Shown one piece after another: positions 39,022 to 50,543 of a stretch of 64,000 nt of DNA. The stretch's first letter is position 1. Each line of letters opens with the position of its first letter. The stretch is taken from assembly GCA_950106755.1 (NCBI GenBank), contig OX467089.1, forward strand, positions 22,611,345 to 22,675,344, given 5' to 3'. This DNA is from Climacium dendroides (Eukaryota > Streptophyta > Bryopsida > Hypnales > Climaciaceae). The notes beneath the pieces were generated by a model. That model made no database searches. It had not been told where the DNA came from and worked only from the letters and a program-made list of their open reading frames with translations. The position numbers were made by a program, and so were the translations under genes.

Positions 39022-39874
39022 TAAAGTCTTCCAATTCCAATCATTCAAGAACTATTTTCCCACTCATTCCTACTTTCTTGCCTTAGTTGTCCTACATGAG
39101 TGCTCCTACCTTAGTTGTCACTGAAAATTTGCCACTGAAAATTTGCCCTGGAGTTCAAAGAATGAAGAGTTCACACCCTCCCTCCCCCCCTTTCCACCAT
39201 CATGACTTGTTCAAGAATTTCTTGATGATTCACATGGTCATGAGGATGTGTTGACTATTTGGTGGTTGTGAAAAATATCTACAAAAATATCATGATGAAC
39301 TTTATCATGGTGCCAAAACATAAACTCTAAAGAAATTCTTTACACTACAGACAGAGTGACATTACAAACAGTTTTAATAGGTACTATAACAAGGCTGTTC
39401 AAACAATGAAACTAGTATGCGATGAAAAAGGTGAAGTATATTATCAAGCATGCATATACGAGCATACTCTCTACATGTATTACGAAGATTTGTACAGTAT
39501 ACTCTCATAAAACACTCCTACCCTCATTAGACAGAGTATATTTCGAAATCCTGCACTATGGAAATCGACAAAGATCTGTGAACAAACATATAATCCTGAT
39601 GAAGAGAGTTCTATTGGCCATCAGAAAAATGTTAAGAAACCTCGAAATCGAGGTGCAAATGCAGTGCATCTAATGTCGTACTGTGTCGTTGCCGGTTGCT
39701 ACAGATATCATAAGGTTTAATTTTCAGCCTTCCAAAAGGTTGAGTGACAAGCTAATACATCCGTCTGAGGACCGCAATTTGACGCTTAGAAGCACTTGAT
39801 TGAGTTGTTCCTAGTCTTTATAAATCACAGTAAATTACATCTTGGTAAGGACCATAAGCACGGAATACATTGTA
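39022..39874 (-). other. intergenic DNA and probable ECH 3' flank
   Basis: No gene is recognised. ACTGAAAATTTGCC is duplicated near 39120-39145. The last few hundred bases before 39875 are the likely 3' UTR of the minus-strand ECH gene; no poly-A signal was pinned down. Confidence 0.35.
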
Positions 39875-41294
39875 TCATACACTAAAGGCTGATTGTAGAG
39901 AACTCGCCATCCGTGAACCAACTGTATCCCGTGCGAAGTCCTGAATCTGCTTCTTTGCATCTGAACAAGGCAATGAGGGGTCACTTCATTTATGCCAGGA
40001 ATTGAACAGAATTGAAATAGTTGCGATGGCCAATATAGACTGAAGTCATTAGCAACCAGAGTCGTTTGTACCTTTCTGACATCTAGTAAAGCCTATAATA
40101 TTGGCGATGTTGAGCACAAGAGCAACCACTACCACCAGGAGGTAGTCGAAGTTGAACTTGATGATGGCAACTAGACCGAGGCCCAACCATATAACAGGCT
40201 GCCAAACAACCACAATATGCAAAGAACAAGATTATGATGAAATCATTGCAAGAAGGCCTTTTCCCATGGACACGTTGTAGCATTAAGTTCTGAACTAGAA
40301 CAGGGTAAAACGTTATGGGAATGGTGTTGCCCTTCATATCCCAAGGAACGATCTGAATAGAAAACTAGGAGTAAATCTATATACGATTATACATGCAGGA
40401 GGAATATATCTTCAAAGCAAGGACAACCGTTACCCGCTACTGCCCCAACTGCAACATCAATCTTAAAGATTGTATGAAAAGACAACGAGCACATGGAGAG
40501 GGCAGCGAGGCATACCGAGAGGTACAATGACCACCAGAACAACCATGAATCTTTCTTATTGAGGGCCACCAAGCTCTGCAAAGAACCATGCCTCAGTCAC
40601 TACAAATGTCTGGCAGCTGCTGTAATTATCATAAACAATCCTCGCAGTGCTATTACCCCGTTCAGATTGGATAACTCTACAGACTATTGAACTAGGGATA
40701 GCAAAATGTACAACCGGTCGCACGGATCGACGAAGTCTCCAGTGCATTAAAAACAAGATGAATAACTACATTTGTTCACCATGGGTCAATCTCCAAATAG
40801 TATCTGCTTGCGCCATAGACAGTACACACAAGCAATGTTGAAGTTACAAACCTCCTGATCAAGAGTTTCAAAGTGCCACACACTTTCACCTTCCTCGTTG
40901 ATATCGTTCCACCACCGGAGTCCCACCAACAACCTCCCACTCACATTCTTGACTGTCCAGAAATCAAGTGCAACTAACAAAATCGTGATCACAAACTGAA
41001 TGACAAAACTGTGTATGACCAACGAGCACAATACGTAAAATCCGATTGCTGAAAACTGCACGACAAACAAGAATACTCTGTCAGGGCATTCAGATTCCAT
41101 GTTTCAGCATACGGGTATACTCTAGCTATTTTTAGACAAAAAAATTTCAGAGAAACGCTGAACATGAGTAGCAAGTCGAATCACTAATTTTCTATGTTGA
41201 GAATTCATACCTTAAACGCCACGCTGAAAAAAGAAACCATAGGATGTGAATACTGCTCTCCTTCCGCCTGGCCAAAACCGAGCCACACAAACAT
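39875..41294 (-). CDS. ECH: TVP23 / ECHIDNA Golgi membrane protein
   Basis: Five coding exons (41211-41294, 40852-41055, 40516-40575, 40072-40198, 39875-39960) encode 186 residues, the length of Arabidopsis ECHIDNA. Conserved blocks are ALDFWTVKNVSGRLLVGLRWWN (split here as ALDFWTVKNVSG and RLLVGLRWWN, 58-78), GESVWHFETLDQE (84-96), NKKDSWLFWWSLYL (102-115), FDYLLVV (133-139) and NIANIIGFTRCQK (146-158). Four hydrophobic segments at about 29-45, 46-62, 105-130 and 134-155 fit the family's multi-span topology. Known role: a trans-Golgi network protein that works with YIP proteins in secretion of wall polysaccharides. The start is less certain than the rest: MFVWLGFG is atypical, and a possible acceptor TTTTGGCCAG inside this exon could instead join an upstream coding exon. 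Confidence 0.9.
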
Positions 41295-42682
41295 GAAAAT
41301 CCATAGTAGTGGTTGTTTTTTTGCACGAATTTTCGTCACTTTGCTAGAGAGAAAAGACAAAGGCTATTTTTTGCAAAGGAAATCCAAGGATATTTTTACA
41401 GAATAGCCTGATGCCAGCTGTATTTTAAAACCAAATAGCCAAAGTTTTATTTAGGTATCACCGAGGTTTCGTTTAGATATCAGCAAGTGTCACCCAAGTA
41501 TCACATCAGTATTGAAGCAAAACTGAAAAAAAATCACTGATATTCGGTAGACGATAAACGTACAACTAAGCCCAAAAGAAAACTATTTCCGTAATGCATG
41601 TCTAAGAAACAAATTTGCTAATGCAGCCATTCTTCCATTTGATCCTCCTAAGCAACTGTTTCTAAAATTACAATCAATCTGAACAACTCAAAATCAGCAG
41701 AGTTCACAACACGCAAGTATCTCTAAACCTTCTAACATCGAGTCCAGCATATTTTTCACAGAGAAGGAAGATATAAGAAATAGGCAGAGTTGCAGAATCC
41801 AACTCCTTAGAGACAACGACAGAAAACTAAACTCGAGCGAAACTTAATCGATTCTCACCTAAAATTCCTCGCATCAACACAGAGACGCACAATTGAAGAA
41901 CACTACTAAAGCTCCAAACAAAGAGACCAAGAAACCAAGCCATGAAACAATTTCATACAGACCTGCAATTCAGGCGGACAATCCCGCTCTCATTCCTACA
42001 GTAATGCAGACCCTAAACCTTCACTCCGGCCATGAAAAAATCACCAAAATATTTTTAAAAAAACTCAACTTGCATACGTCAAGAACTACAGAAAGGTAAT
42101 TCCTTAACATTCCTCGAACCAGAACAAGGACGCACAATTGAAGAAAAGGACTAAAACTCCAATGCCGACCTAAACCCTCATTCAGCCATTTTGAAAATCG
42201 CCAAAACTACACCATAAAATGCGTACATCAAGATCTAACCGAAGGACATTCCTAACAATTCTTATACCTCTTTCACTCGAGCCGTGAAAAAATCACCAAA
42301 AGTACACTAAGAAGCCTCGAAAAATGCAAAATCAAGATCTACACAAAGGCAATGCCATTCGCGTTCATGTAAAGAGACCCTAGCTGCAAAATTCCTAATC
42401 AAAAACACAAGCGAGTAGCGTAAATCACCATCGCAAGGCCGGTTACAGAAGCTTCGGGGATTTCTACGTATGATGGTGCTCAGCCCATGGAGTGGTACCA
42501 AAGCTTGGGAGAGAGAAGCAAACCCTGGCTATGGCGACGACCAGGAGTTGCGGACGGCGACCAGAGGTCGAATGTAAGAAAAGAGGACGGGGACCGGGAG
42601 TATTCGCCATCGACCACCAGTCGGAGATGTTGAGAGCTTGACTCCAAGAGTGCTAGTTGCACAAGGACCTTATGCCCATCCA
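41295..42682 (-). promoter_or_regulatory. ECH leader and presumed promoter
   Basis: On the minus strand a donor TTTTAG/GTGAGAATCG (first intron base 41858) and an acceptor TCTCTCTAG (last intron base 41344) suggest a 515-bp leader intron. A GC-richer island at about 42490-42660 is the likely start of transcription. Plus-strand frames here are not conserved-looking. Confidence 0.35.
41864..42360 (-). repeat. degenerate tandem repeats in the ECH leader
   Basis: Three units can be aligned: 41864-42108, 42109-42256 and 42257-42360. Shared words are ATTCCTCG, GACGCACAATTGAAGAA, TGAAAAAATCACCAAAA and CATCAAGAWCTA. The first unit carries an extra insertion of about 90 bp. The repeats lie upstream of the coding start, probably in the leader or promoter. 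Confidence 0.55.
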
Positions 42683-43669
42683 TTAACCCTTAAATGCCAA
42701 GGCATCATATTTTGGTGTCCACTAAATTTTAAAAGTTGTAAACCACTGTTGGGAAATGCACCATTCATTTTTTGGGTGGGTTATTTTCTGTAATTTTTTG
42801 CTATCAAGGAAAAAACATCATAAGTAGGGATTATAATTTTTTCATCTATTTTAATGGATGAGAAAATTGAAAAATTTCATTGAAAAAATTCTCATCCATT
42901 GAAAATTTCAATGGATGATTTGAGCATTATTTTCTCAATAATCATTTGTTTTTGCACTTCCCAATTGTAGTTTATGTAGGATAATCCCCTTCTCATTGAG
43001 ATTTATGGCAAAAAATGGCCCTCCTAGTCAAACCATTTCTTGTTATAAATCCCAATGAAAAAAGGATTATCCCATAAAAAAAAACATATCAAAGAGTTGT
43101 TTTTATTATTTTTTTATTAATCAAGTATCCTTAAATTCTATTTTAACCATCAAATCTAAATTTTTTTATTTTAAAAGTGTAATTTCTCTATTAAAGATCT
43201 TGTGCAAGGCTACCCATTACAAATCTTGCTTTTTTTTAGTGTTAAAAGACTCTTAGATATGAGACTCGAATATAATAAATCTCAGCAACAGAGAAATAGC
43301 ATTAGTATTTCATTTAAACAAATTAGTGTGGAGTAGATTTTGAAAAGACATAAATTGATTGTGGTTGTGCATGTTAAGTTCTTTTAGCCTCACAATTTTT
43401 TCATTACCTCACTTTTGAATTTCACATGTACAAAGAGGTTTAAAAAACTTCAAATTGCTTTCACAATAATAACACTTTCATGATCAAACATTAATTAAAA
43501 GTCTTTCAATCCATAAATGATATTGTTGTATTTTTTTTTCCTACGTTTGAATTCGTACAATTATAGTTTTTTTTTTAAATTCATAAAATTGACCAAAATT
43601 TGGTCTTTTTATTTAGTTATGAACAAATTCTATAAAGCTCAAAAAAGACTTTGGACATTTAGAGGTTAA
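42683..43669. mobile_element. TTAA-flanked element, type Y
   Basis: The left end TTAACCCTTAAATGCC and the right end GGACATTTAGAGGTTAA are inverted repeats with TTAA at each edge. An internal hairpin pairs TAGGATAATCCCCTTCTCAT (about 42977) with the reversed copy at 43048-43072. It is 987 bp and non-coding. Its right TTAA overlaps the first bases of the next MITE. Confidence 0.6.
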
Positions 43670-43946
43670 GGTAGAAGTGCCTATTACCATCCATTTAAGC
43701 AATCCTACATATTATAATGGAAGTCAGTTTAGCATATTGGCAATTAAAATCATGAATTTTCAAGAAAAACATTGTAAGATTTCGAATTCATATGAATATA
43801 TTGTAATTTTTAAAACTAAACTTAATAATATACCATAGATCATTTTTTGCATTTATGTACACATTTAGAACATTTTGCATTACTTGCATCTAGATACTTT
43901 CAAGATTGGTTTCTAGTTCAAATTGATTTTAGGCACTTCTACCTTA
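43667..43946. mobile_element. MITE with TAAGGTAGAAG-type inverted repeats (copy 2)
   Basis: The left end TAAGGTAGAAGTGCC is the exact reverse complement of the right end GGCACTTCTACCTTA. The next bases, TATTACCATCCATTTAA, match the same position of copy 1 at 4458-4833. It is 280 bp and non-coding. Confidence 0.65.
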
Positions 43947-44976
43947 AAAAATGTTTGGATTGAAATGTTGATATGGACACAATTGGATTGAGGTTTGATA
44001 ATGGGTATGATGTACATTACTTATCATTTCAATAGTATCCTCTAATTTATATTGCTCATGTAAAATTGGAAGAAATGTTGAAATAAAATTTGATTTAAAG
44101 GGCAACAAAGTTTGTTGGTGGATCAATAGGAAAGAAGCTTTAAATCAAGAGAAGATACTGTATGATGATCCATTGTAGTTTTTAGTTGTTGCACATGACT
44201 TTGAGTTATAGGATTTACAATTATTTTTTTACAATAGAGCATCAATTCATAGAAACTTCACATGCATTTTGGTCATTTTTTTTGAGAAAAAAACAAATTA
44301 TAGGTGGTCAAAGCAAAAACATATAAATTACTTCCCATTGTTGTTCTTTATGGAAGGACAATTCGGCCTCATTTGGATTCTTATGTGGCTCTCTTAATAC
44401 CCTCCATGGTTGCTACTAGTGAATAGATGCTAGTCACTTCGGATAATTTGACTAGCAATCATTTGAAACTACTCATATTTCCAATGGCATGTTCCCAAGG
44501 GCATTGGAAGACCTTACTTGGCATGTTGACTTAGCATATCAATTTTTTTGATTACATTCATTTATGGTTTATTATTTCTAGTCATATGTAGCCACACAAG
44601 TGGTGATATTTCTCTCTTTGTAGTCACTCATACGAAATGACCTTATTGACAACAGCCATGTAATTCTCAATAATTTTAGTAATTCTTATTAAGCTGAAAT
44701 TGTATTTTCCACCCCCTTTCTACAAGCACAATATGATTATTTGATGACTAAGGTGACTACAAAGTCAAATGGCCCTAGTCACATTTATTTGATTTTTTTG
44801 TAGTGTTGTAATAGAATTTATACTTATACAACTTTCATTAAATTAGAATGCCAAGGACCATATTAGGTTCTAAACTAGGGATCACACATGGTTTTGGGGT
44901 GATTTCAACTCTATCTACCTTACAAATGTAGAATTTTGAAGAAGAATTTTCTTGAAAAGCAAGCCAATTTTAAAGG
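43947..44976. other. intergenic DNA, no gene recognised
   Basis: AT-rich. TTTTTTTGTAGTG ends at 44805 and is the complement of a CACTACAAAAAAA terminus, the style of CACTA transposons; no matching left end or triplet duplication was found, so it may be a truncated element. Confidence 0.35.
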
Positions 44977-46209
44977 CACTACAAGGAGAATTGTGGTTGA
45001 ATTGGTTGAATTGATAAAAAAATGACAGAATTTTGTCAATTAGAGGGGCTGATTCAAGTCAATTTGAACACCTGTTTGACAAGATTTTGTAACTCCATTG
45101 ATAAAATTATGTCAATCACATGACAGAATTCTGTCAATTCGGACATTTTATAACTTCAAAATTTTAAATTACATATAGGGGGTCTGACTACTTAGAGGCT
45201 ACCATGTGGCATATGCCATGTCAAAATTAAGTATAGAAAATTGCCGAGTAAGTACACCCACCCACATAGCACAATCACCTCAACAAACAACCCACATGGC
45301 ACAACCACCTAAGCAAATACAACAAGGGATCAAGCCATTTAAGCACTCAACAAGTACCAACACACACATGTCAAAGAACATGAGTGTTGGCTAATATATA
45401 CAAGGCAGTAAAATATTTACCAATACATATGGGATAAGTGTGTTAAGGGAGGAGGAGGAGAACCAAGTGAATTCCGAAATTGTTTAAAAACTAGATTTTG
45501 AGACCGGATTTAGGCATAGTAAATTAATTTTTTTCAAAAAACTTTTAACTAAGATTAGTTGGAAAATCAAATGAAGTTCCACCTCCAAAAATCTTTTTGA
45601 GATTTCAGGTCTCAAATAAAAAGTTATAGACAAATTTCAGACCGGGTGTTTGAAGTGAATTTCAAACTTTTCAAACACCCGGTCTGAAATTTATCCATAA
45701 CTTTTTATTGGAGACCTGAAATCTCAAATGGATTTTTGGAGGTGGAACTTCATTTGATTTTCCAACTAATCTTAGTTAAAAGTTTTTTGAAAAAAATTAA
45801 TTTACTATGCCTAAATCCGGTCTCAAAATCTAGTTTTTAAACAATTTCGGAATTCACTTGGTTCTCCTCCTCTCCTAACACACTTATCCCATATGTATTG
45901 GTAAATGTTCTACTGCCTTGTATATATTAGCCAACACTCGTATTCTTGACAAGTGAGTGTTGGTACTTATTGGGTGCTTAAATGGCTTAATCACTAGTTG
46001 TATTTGCTTGTTGTTTGACTAAGGTTTTGGATTCTTTGGGTTTTGTGGATTCTATTGATAAAAATCTTGATAAATAATCAACAAGAAGTTGACAAAAAAT
46101 TGACAGGTCTGTCCTAATTGACAAAATAAGGTTGTTAAAAGTGATTGCTGTCAATTCGGGCAAAATTTTGTCAAATGCTTGTCATCTAGGGCTGCAATCC
46201 CTTGTAGTG
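44977..46209. mobile_element. non-autonomous CACTA (CMC/EnSpm) element
   Basis: The element begins CACTACAAGG and ends CCTTGTAGTG, and is flanked on both sides by the triplet AGG (44974-44976 and 46210-46212), the 3-bp target duplication expected of CACTA transposons. Subterminal regions carry repeated TGACAGAATTTTGTCAATT-like words on both sides, resembling the transposase-binding repeats of this superfamily. It is 1233 bp and has no transposase frame, so movement would need a partner elsewhere. Confidence 0.75.
45311..46009. repeat. giant palindrome inside the CACTA element
   Basis: Left arm 45311-45654 and right arm 45670-46009 are reverse complements at high identity, with few mismatches and small indels by eye. 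A 15-base spacer is centred near 45662. The arms include GACCGGATTTAGGCATAGTA and CAGACCGGGTGTTTGAA with their complements. The transcript of either strand could fold into a hairpin of about 340 bp. Confidence 0.85.
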
Positions 46210-46212
46210 AGG

Positions 46213-48890
46213 CCAAGAGCCCCTTGTAGAGTAGTTGCTTGTTTTGTATAGACCAAGTCTTCTAATTCATGCATTTTATTTCTCAAAGAGCATGAAGTTG
46301 GGAGATTTACTCAAAGTAAAGATGTTGCCATGGGCAAATTTCTTTTTGGGTAGCAAAAAATGTGCTTCGTGCAAAAATGTAGACCTCTTAAAGATGTTGT
46401 TTGCTTAAAATATGCCAAATTATGAATAATTGATTGCTTTTAAAATGATAAGAGACTTGAAGGTCTTTACAACGAATCTCAACAAAGAAAATAGATTCTT
46501 CAATAAAAAAATGCAAGTAAAAAAATTCATTAAAAAAATGAATTTTTATATATGGCACTATAGTTCTCAATTACATATGTGAGAATTATAGGGCTTATAC
46601 ACCAAATTCTAAATTTGGCTTGGAATCACTTCCATAAATGAATGGGAGATTTTATGGCAATTCTTTACAAATAAAAATACATACAGAAGAAGAAAAGGAT
46701 ATTTTGTTGCAAACGGGTTGAAGAATGATAAAGTTGAGCTTTTACAATTATACAAAATCTAATTGCTACATTTGAAATGCTAAATTTCTTATTATGATAT
46801 TATCATAATCTTTATTTTAAAAAAATTGAGTAAAAAATACATTATATGGATGTCATATGTGTTATTTCTACAAATTCAATAGTTTATTTGAAGATGGTAA
46901 AAAACAAAGACAAGTTTTGGTGTTGAGGTGGTGTACTTTAAAAAACAACTATAGGTGATGGTCCCAAGTGATGGTCAACATTGTCCCAATATAGACAATA
47001 GTTTTTAAATTTGTAAAAGCTATATAACATTCCATATCTTGAACATTTTTATTGATGAGGAATGAACAATAATGAATAATAATGAATATTAATAAATAAT
47101 AATGAACAAGGTCTAATCATTAATAAATAATAATAACAAAATTATTTCTTCAAAAATAACATTGTAGAAGTCAAAGACCCTACTCTTCAAGAAACTATCT
47201 TGGAATTTGAAATTTTCATCATTTGAAATATGAGTGAATGTTTTTTTTTGTTATCACAAAATATAAAAAGAATTTTTTGGGGGTCATTGCAAACTGTAAA
47301 CCCTATAATTTGTATAACAATTTTGCTCTATATTTATGATTTTTTTTGGGACGCTTTATATTTAGAAAAATATGATTGATAATTTAAAAATATATGATAA
47401 ATGTTTCAACCATTAAAAAGATTGCATCTTAGGAAGACCAAATATAGCCATATCGTAGTATATTAGCAAATTTTATGCAAAACAATTCTAAAAATAATTT
47501 TTGGAATTAAAAAATATATATTATTTAAAATATTTTTTATATAGTAAAGATAGAATCTTTAAGAATTCTTACAAATCTACATTTGCTTAATTGTCTTTTT
47601 GCAAACTAATTATTCAATTTGACACAAAGTAACGTGTATAAGTTTTTGCTCTATTAGAGTAGTAGTACACTATAAGAGAATTAAAAAGTGCAAGATCTCA
47701 AGAAAATATATGATTTGACCTTCTAGCTTGTCAAATATAAAAAATAAAAAATTTAAACTTAAATTTGGATATTTATAACAATATAAAAATGATTATGCAC
47801 AAAAAGAATCACAAAATTCTTTTTATACAAATCCCTTCACATGCATTAAGAAGAAGCTTCAAAAGTTTTGTTTATATTCCAATGCATCTTAGAATTTGGA
47901 AAGGTCCAAAAATTAAAAAATTATTGCTACTCCGAGTTTAATGTATTAGAATTCCAAATTTACAACATTGGATGTATTTCATTTGTATTTCTTCTTTTCA
48001 AAATTAAAAATTATATTTTTCATTCCAAAATAAATTTGTGATCATTTTTGGATTTTATATATCAATTATATAGAGGGATAAATTTATCATAGTAATGACA
48101 TTTGACTTAAAAATTATTGGCAAGGGTGTTTGGGATGTAAAATATAAAAGATTTAAATGATAAATCTTTACAACAATCTTCATTGCTACTTGAACCCTTC
48201 AAAAAAATTTAAATTAATTGTAATGTTTTTGCTATGTTTACTAATTTATTTTCACTTTTTGCTACAAAATTACAACAATAATAATTTTCACAAAATAAAT
48301 TGAGTTTTATTACAATGATAAACAAGCCATAATATTTTATATATTAAAAATATAAGATTGGTATTTAAATACAATGGAAAATACTTAATTTAGCTTAGAT
48401 ATTTAATTTGACCATTTTGCAATGGATTTAGTTTTTTAGGTTAACCCTTCAAAGACTACAATGTGTCCTCTTCAAATTCTTGGTAAGGTGAAACAAATCT
48501 CAATATTATGTAACAAGTTGACAAACTTGTCGCATTTTCTGATTTTCAAAATTTCAGAGTGGGAAGTATTTGAAAAGTCATTTAAGAAATGTAATTTAAT
48601 AATCTAATAAAAAAAGAAGTAAACATATTGTTTTTCCACTGAAAGAAATAGAGGGGGTGGAAAGAAACACTTTTTTAGACAATCAAAATAAGTTTTTAAA
48701 AAAAAAATTACTTTTATTTTTAGCAATTTTAAAAATATTGGTGTGATTAAGAATATAAAATAATTAGAATGATTCCAATTTTTTTGAAGATGGTCCAAGA
48801 AATATTCTAATAATTTCTTCCAATAATATTAATATTTTAATAATTTTAATAATTTCATCCAAGCAATTTCATCCATTAGAAAAATAGATA
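46213..48890. other. AT-rich intergenic DNA, no gene recognised
   Basis: About 2.7 kb of very AT-rich sequence. An AAT-type simple repeat lies at about 47060-47135. No open frame has recognisable similarity. Confidence 0.4.
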
Positions 48891-49443
48891 GTCCCTCTAT
48901 CACTAAAACCTTCCAAATTAAGCAAAATTTGTGTCCCACTAAAAAGCTTTGATTACTAATTTTGACTGTTGAGTAAATGTTGGCCATTGAATGACCTCGT
49001 GGAAGTAAATGACAAGCAATTGAGGCACATTCTTCTCCTAGCAAACTTGGCTTTATCCATGTGAGGCACTTATTGCTTCCTCAAACAATAGTATTGATGA
49101 TGGATTCGGTAATCACTTGGCTACTATGTAGATTTGCTCATGAAGCCAAGTTTCCTTGATGTAGTATTTAGATTGGAAGCATATATTTCTACAATCCCAT
49201 TGTTGCCACCAACCTTAAAATCATCAAGAATGACAAACTAGCAATATTCACAAACAATGTTTAAATTTAAAACTTTCTACATAGATTTTAGGTGCCTAAA
49301 TAACAACACCTAAGCTATAGATTTTGCATAGATCTAAGGAATGGATTACTAATTTTTGAATGTATCACTAATACAAAGACTAAAAATATAGTTAATCCCT
49401 TGTGAGGAACATTTTTAGAGTTTTTTTAGTGAGACAGAGGGAG
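48891..49443. mobile_element. possible Stowaway-like MITE
   Basis: The right end AGTGAGACAGAGGGAG followed by TA is the complement of a CTCCCTCTGTCTCACT terminus, close to the Stowaway (Tc1/mariner) consensus. The left end, TA then GTCCCTCTATCACTAAAA, matches it with a few differences. TA at both edges fits the superfamily. The interior is not coding. Confidence 0.45.
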
Positions 49444-50543
49444 TAGCTATTAAAAAATATTAAAACAAATTATGAGTCACTTTTGAATAAATCTTTGGTT
49501 ACCAAAACCCCTATTCCAAGATTCAAGAGTCGAGCACTAGAGTAGGGACATATGGTTGGAGTACATATGGTTGGAGTTCTTAGGGCGTCCTCAATGTGAG
49601 CCTCAAGGTCACCCTTCAAAGTACAAGTTCATCCGAACTTCAATTTCAAGGGATTCAATCAGTGGACCAATCGCGAATGGTAGACAAGATCACAAGTGTA
49701 ACCAATTCGTGACCTCAATTTCGATCAAAATTTAAAGTTTATCTCCAGTACCCAAAGATCACTCCACAGCTCTATACAGATCTTACAAAAATCATAATAA
49801 CCTATATTAAAATGCTTCATATGACACAAACAGTATCCTCTATTTTAAGCATGCACCAACAATCTTTGAACACAAGTTCAGGGGTCACTCGGGTCATTCA
49901 GAAAACGGGTCGTTCAGAAAAAAGTTGTTCATCAGAAGCTGATGTAGAAGTCCATCACTTCTCTTCTATTTAAAGAGAAAAATCATTACCTGGACATTGT
50001 GGAAAACTACGCAGATTTCCACAAACTACACAAACTATGCAAACAAACCGCGATCTCTCTTGTACGCGCACACCGGATGCTTGTATCACATACTGCTCCA
50101 GGTTGGAAATCAACAAATCCTGGAATGGCATGCCAATGCGCTGTTACACCAGTAATCTCCAGAATAGAGCTACCACAAGAGTTTTATCTCAATGTACATA
50201 GCTCAAATTTTAGAAAGCTGTTACTGGCATGCCACTACGCGAGGGCTAGCTCCAGATGGCTAACACTCCTAATCGGCTTGAAGGCTTGTCTCGGAATCAA
50301 AAGATTGCAATCCGATGCAGACTCCATTATAGATATACATCATCATACAACTTAGGCCCATTGAAAATGGAAACAACACTTACCGGAGCTTGGCCGTCAA
50401 TCCACCTACAGCCCAAGTCTGTAATTCCGTCCAGCACGCAACGCAGATTGGACAATACCAGCAGAGTTTTATCAGGCCTAATTTGACGGCCACCTCTAGC
50501 ATCCAAGTCCAGCTCAAAATTAGCAATGAGATTCTTCGAAGAA
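49444..50543 (-). other. intergenic DNA and probable DUF810-gene 3' flank
   Basis: ACATATGGTTGGAGT is duplicated at about 49548-49575. From about 49980 the composition rises, consistent with 3' UTR of the minus-strand gene that ends at 50544. Open frames on the plus strand show no recognisable protein. Confidence 0.35.
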
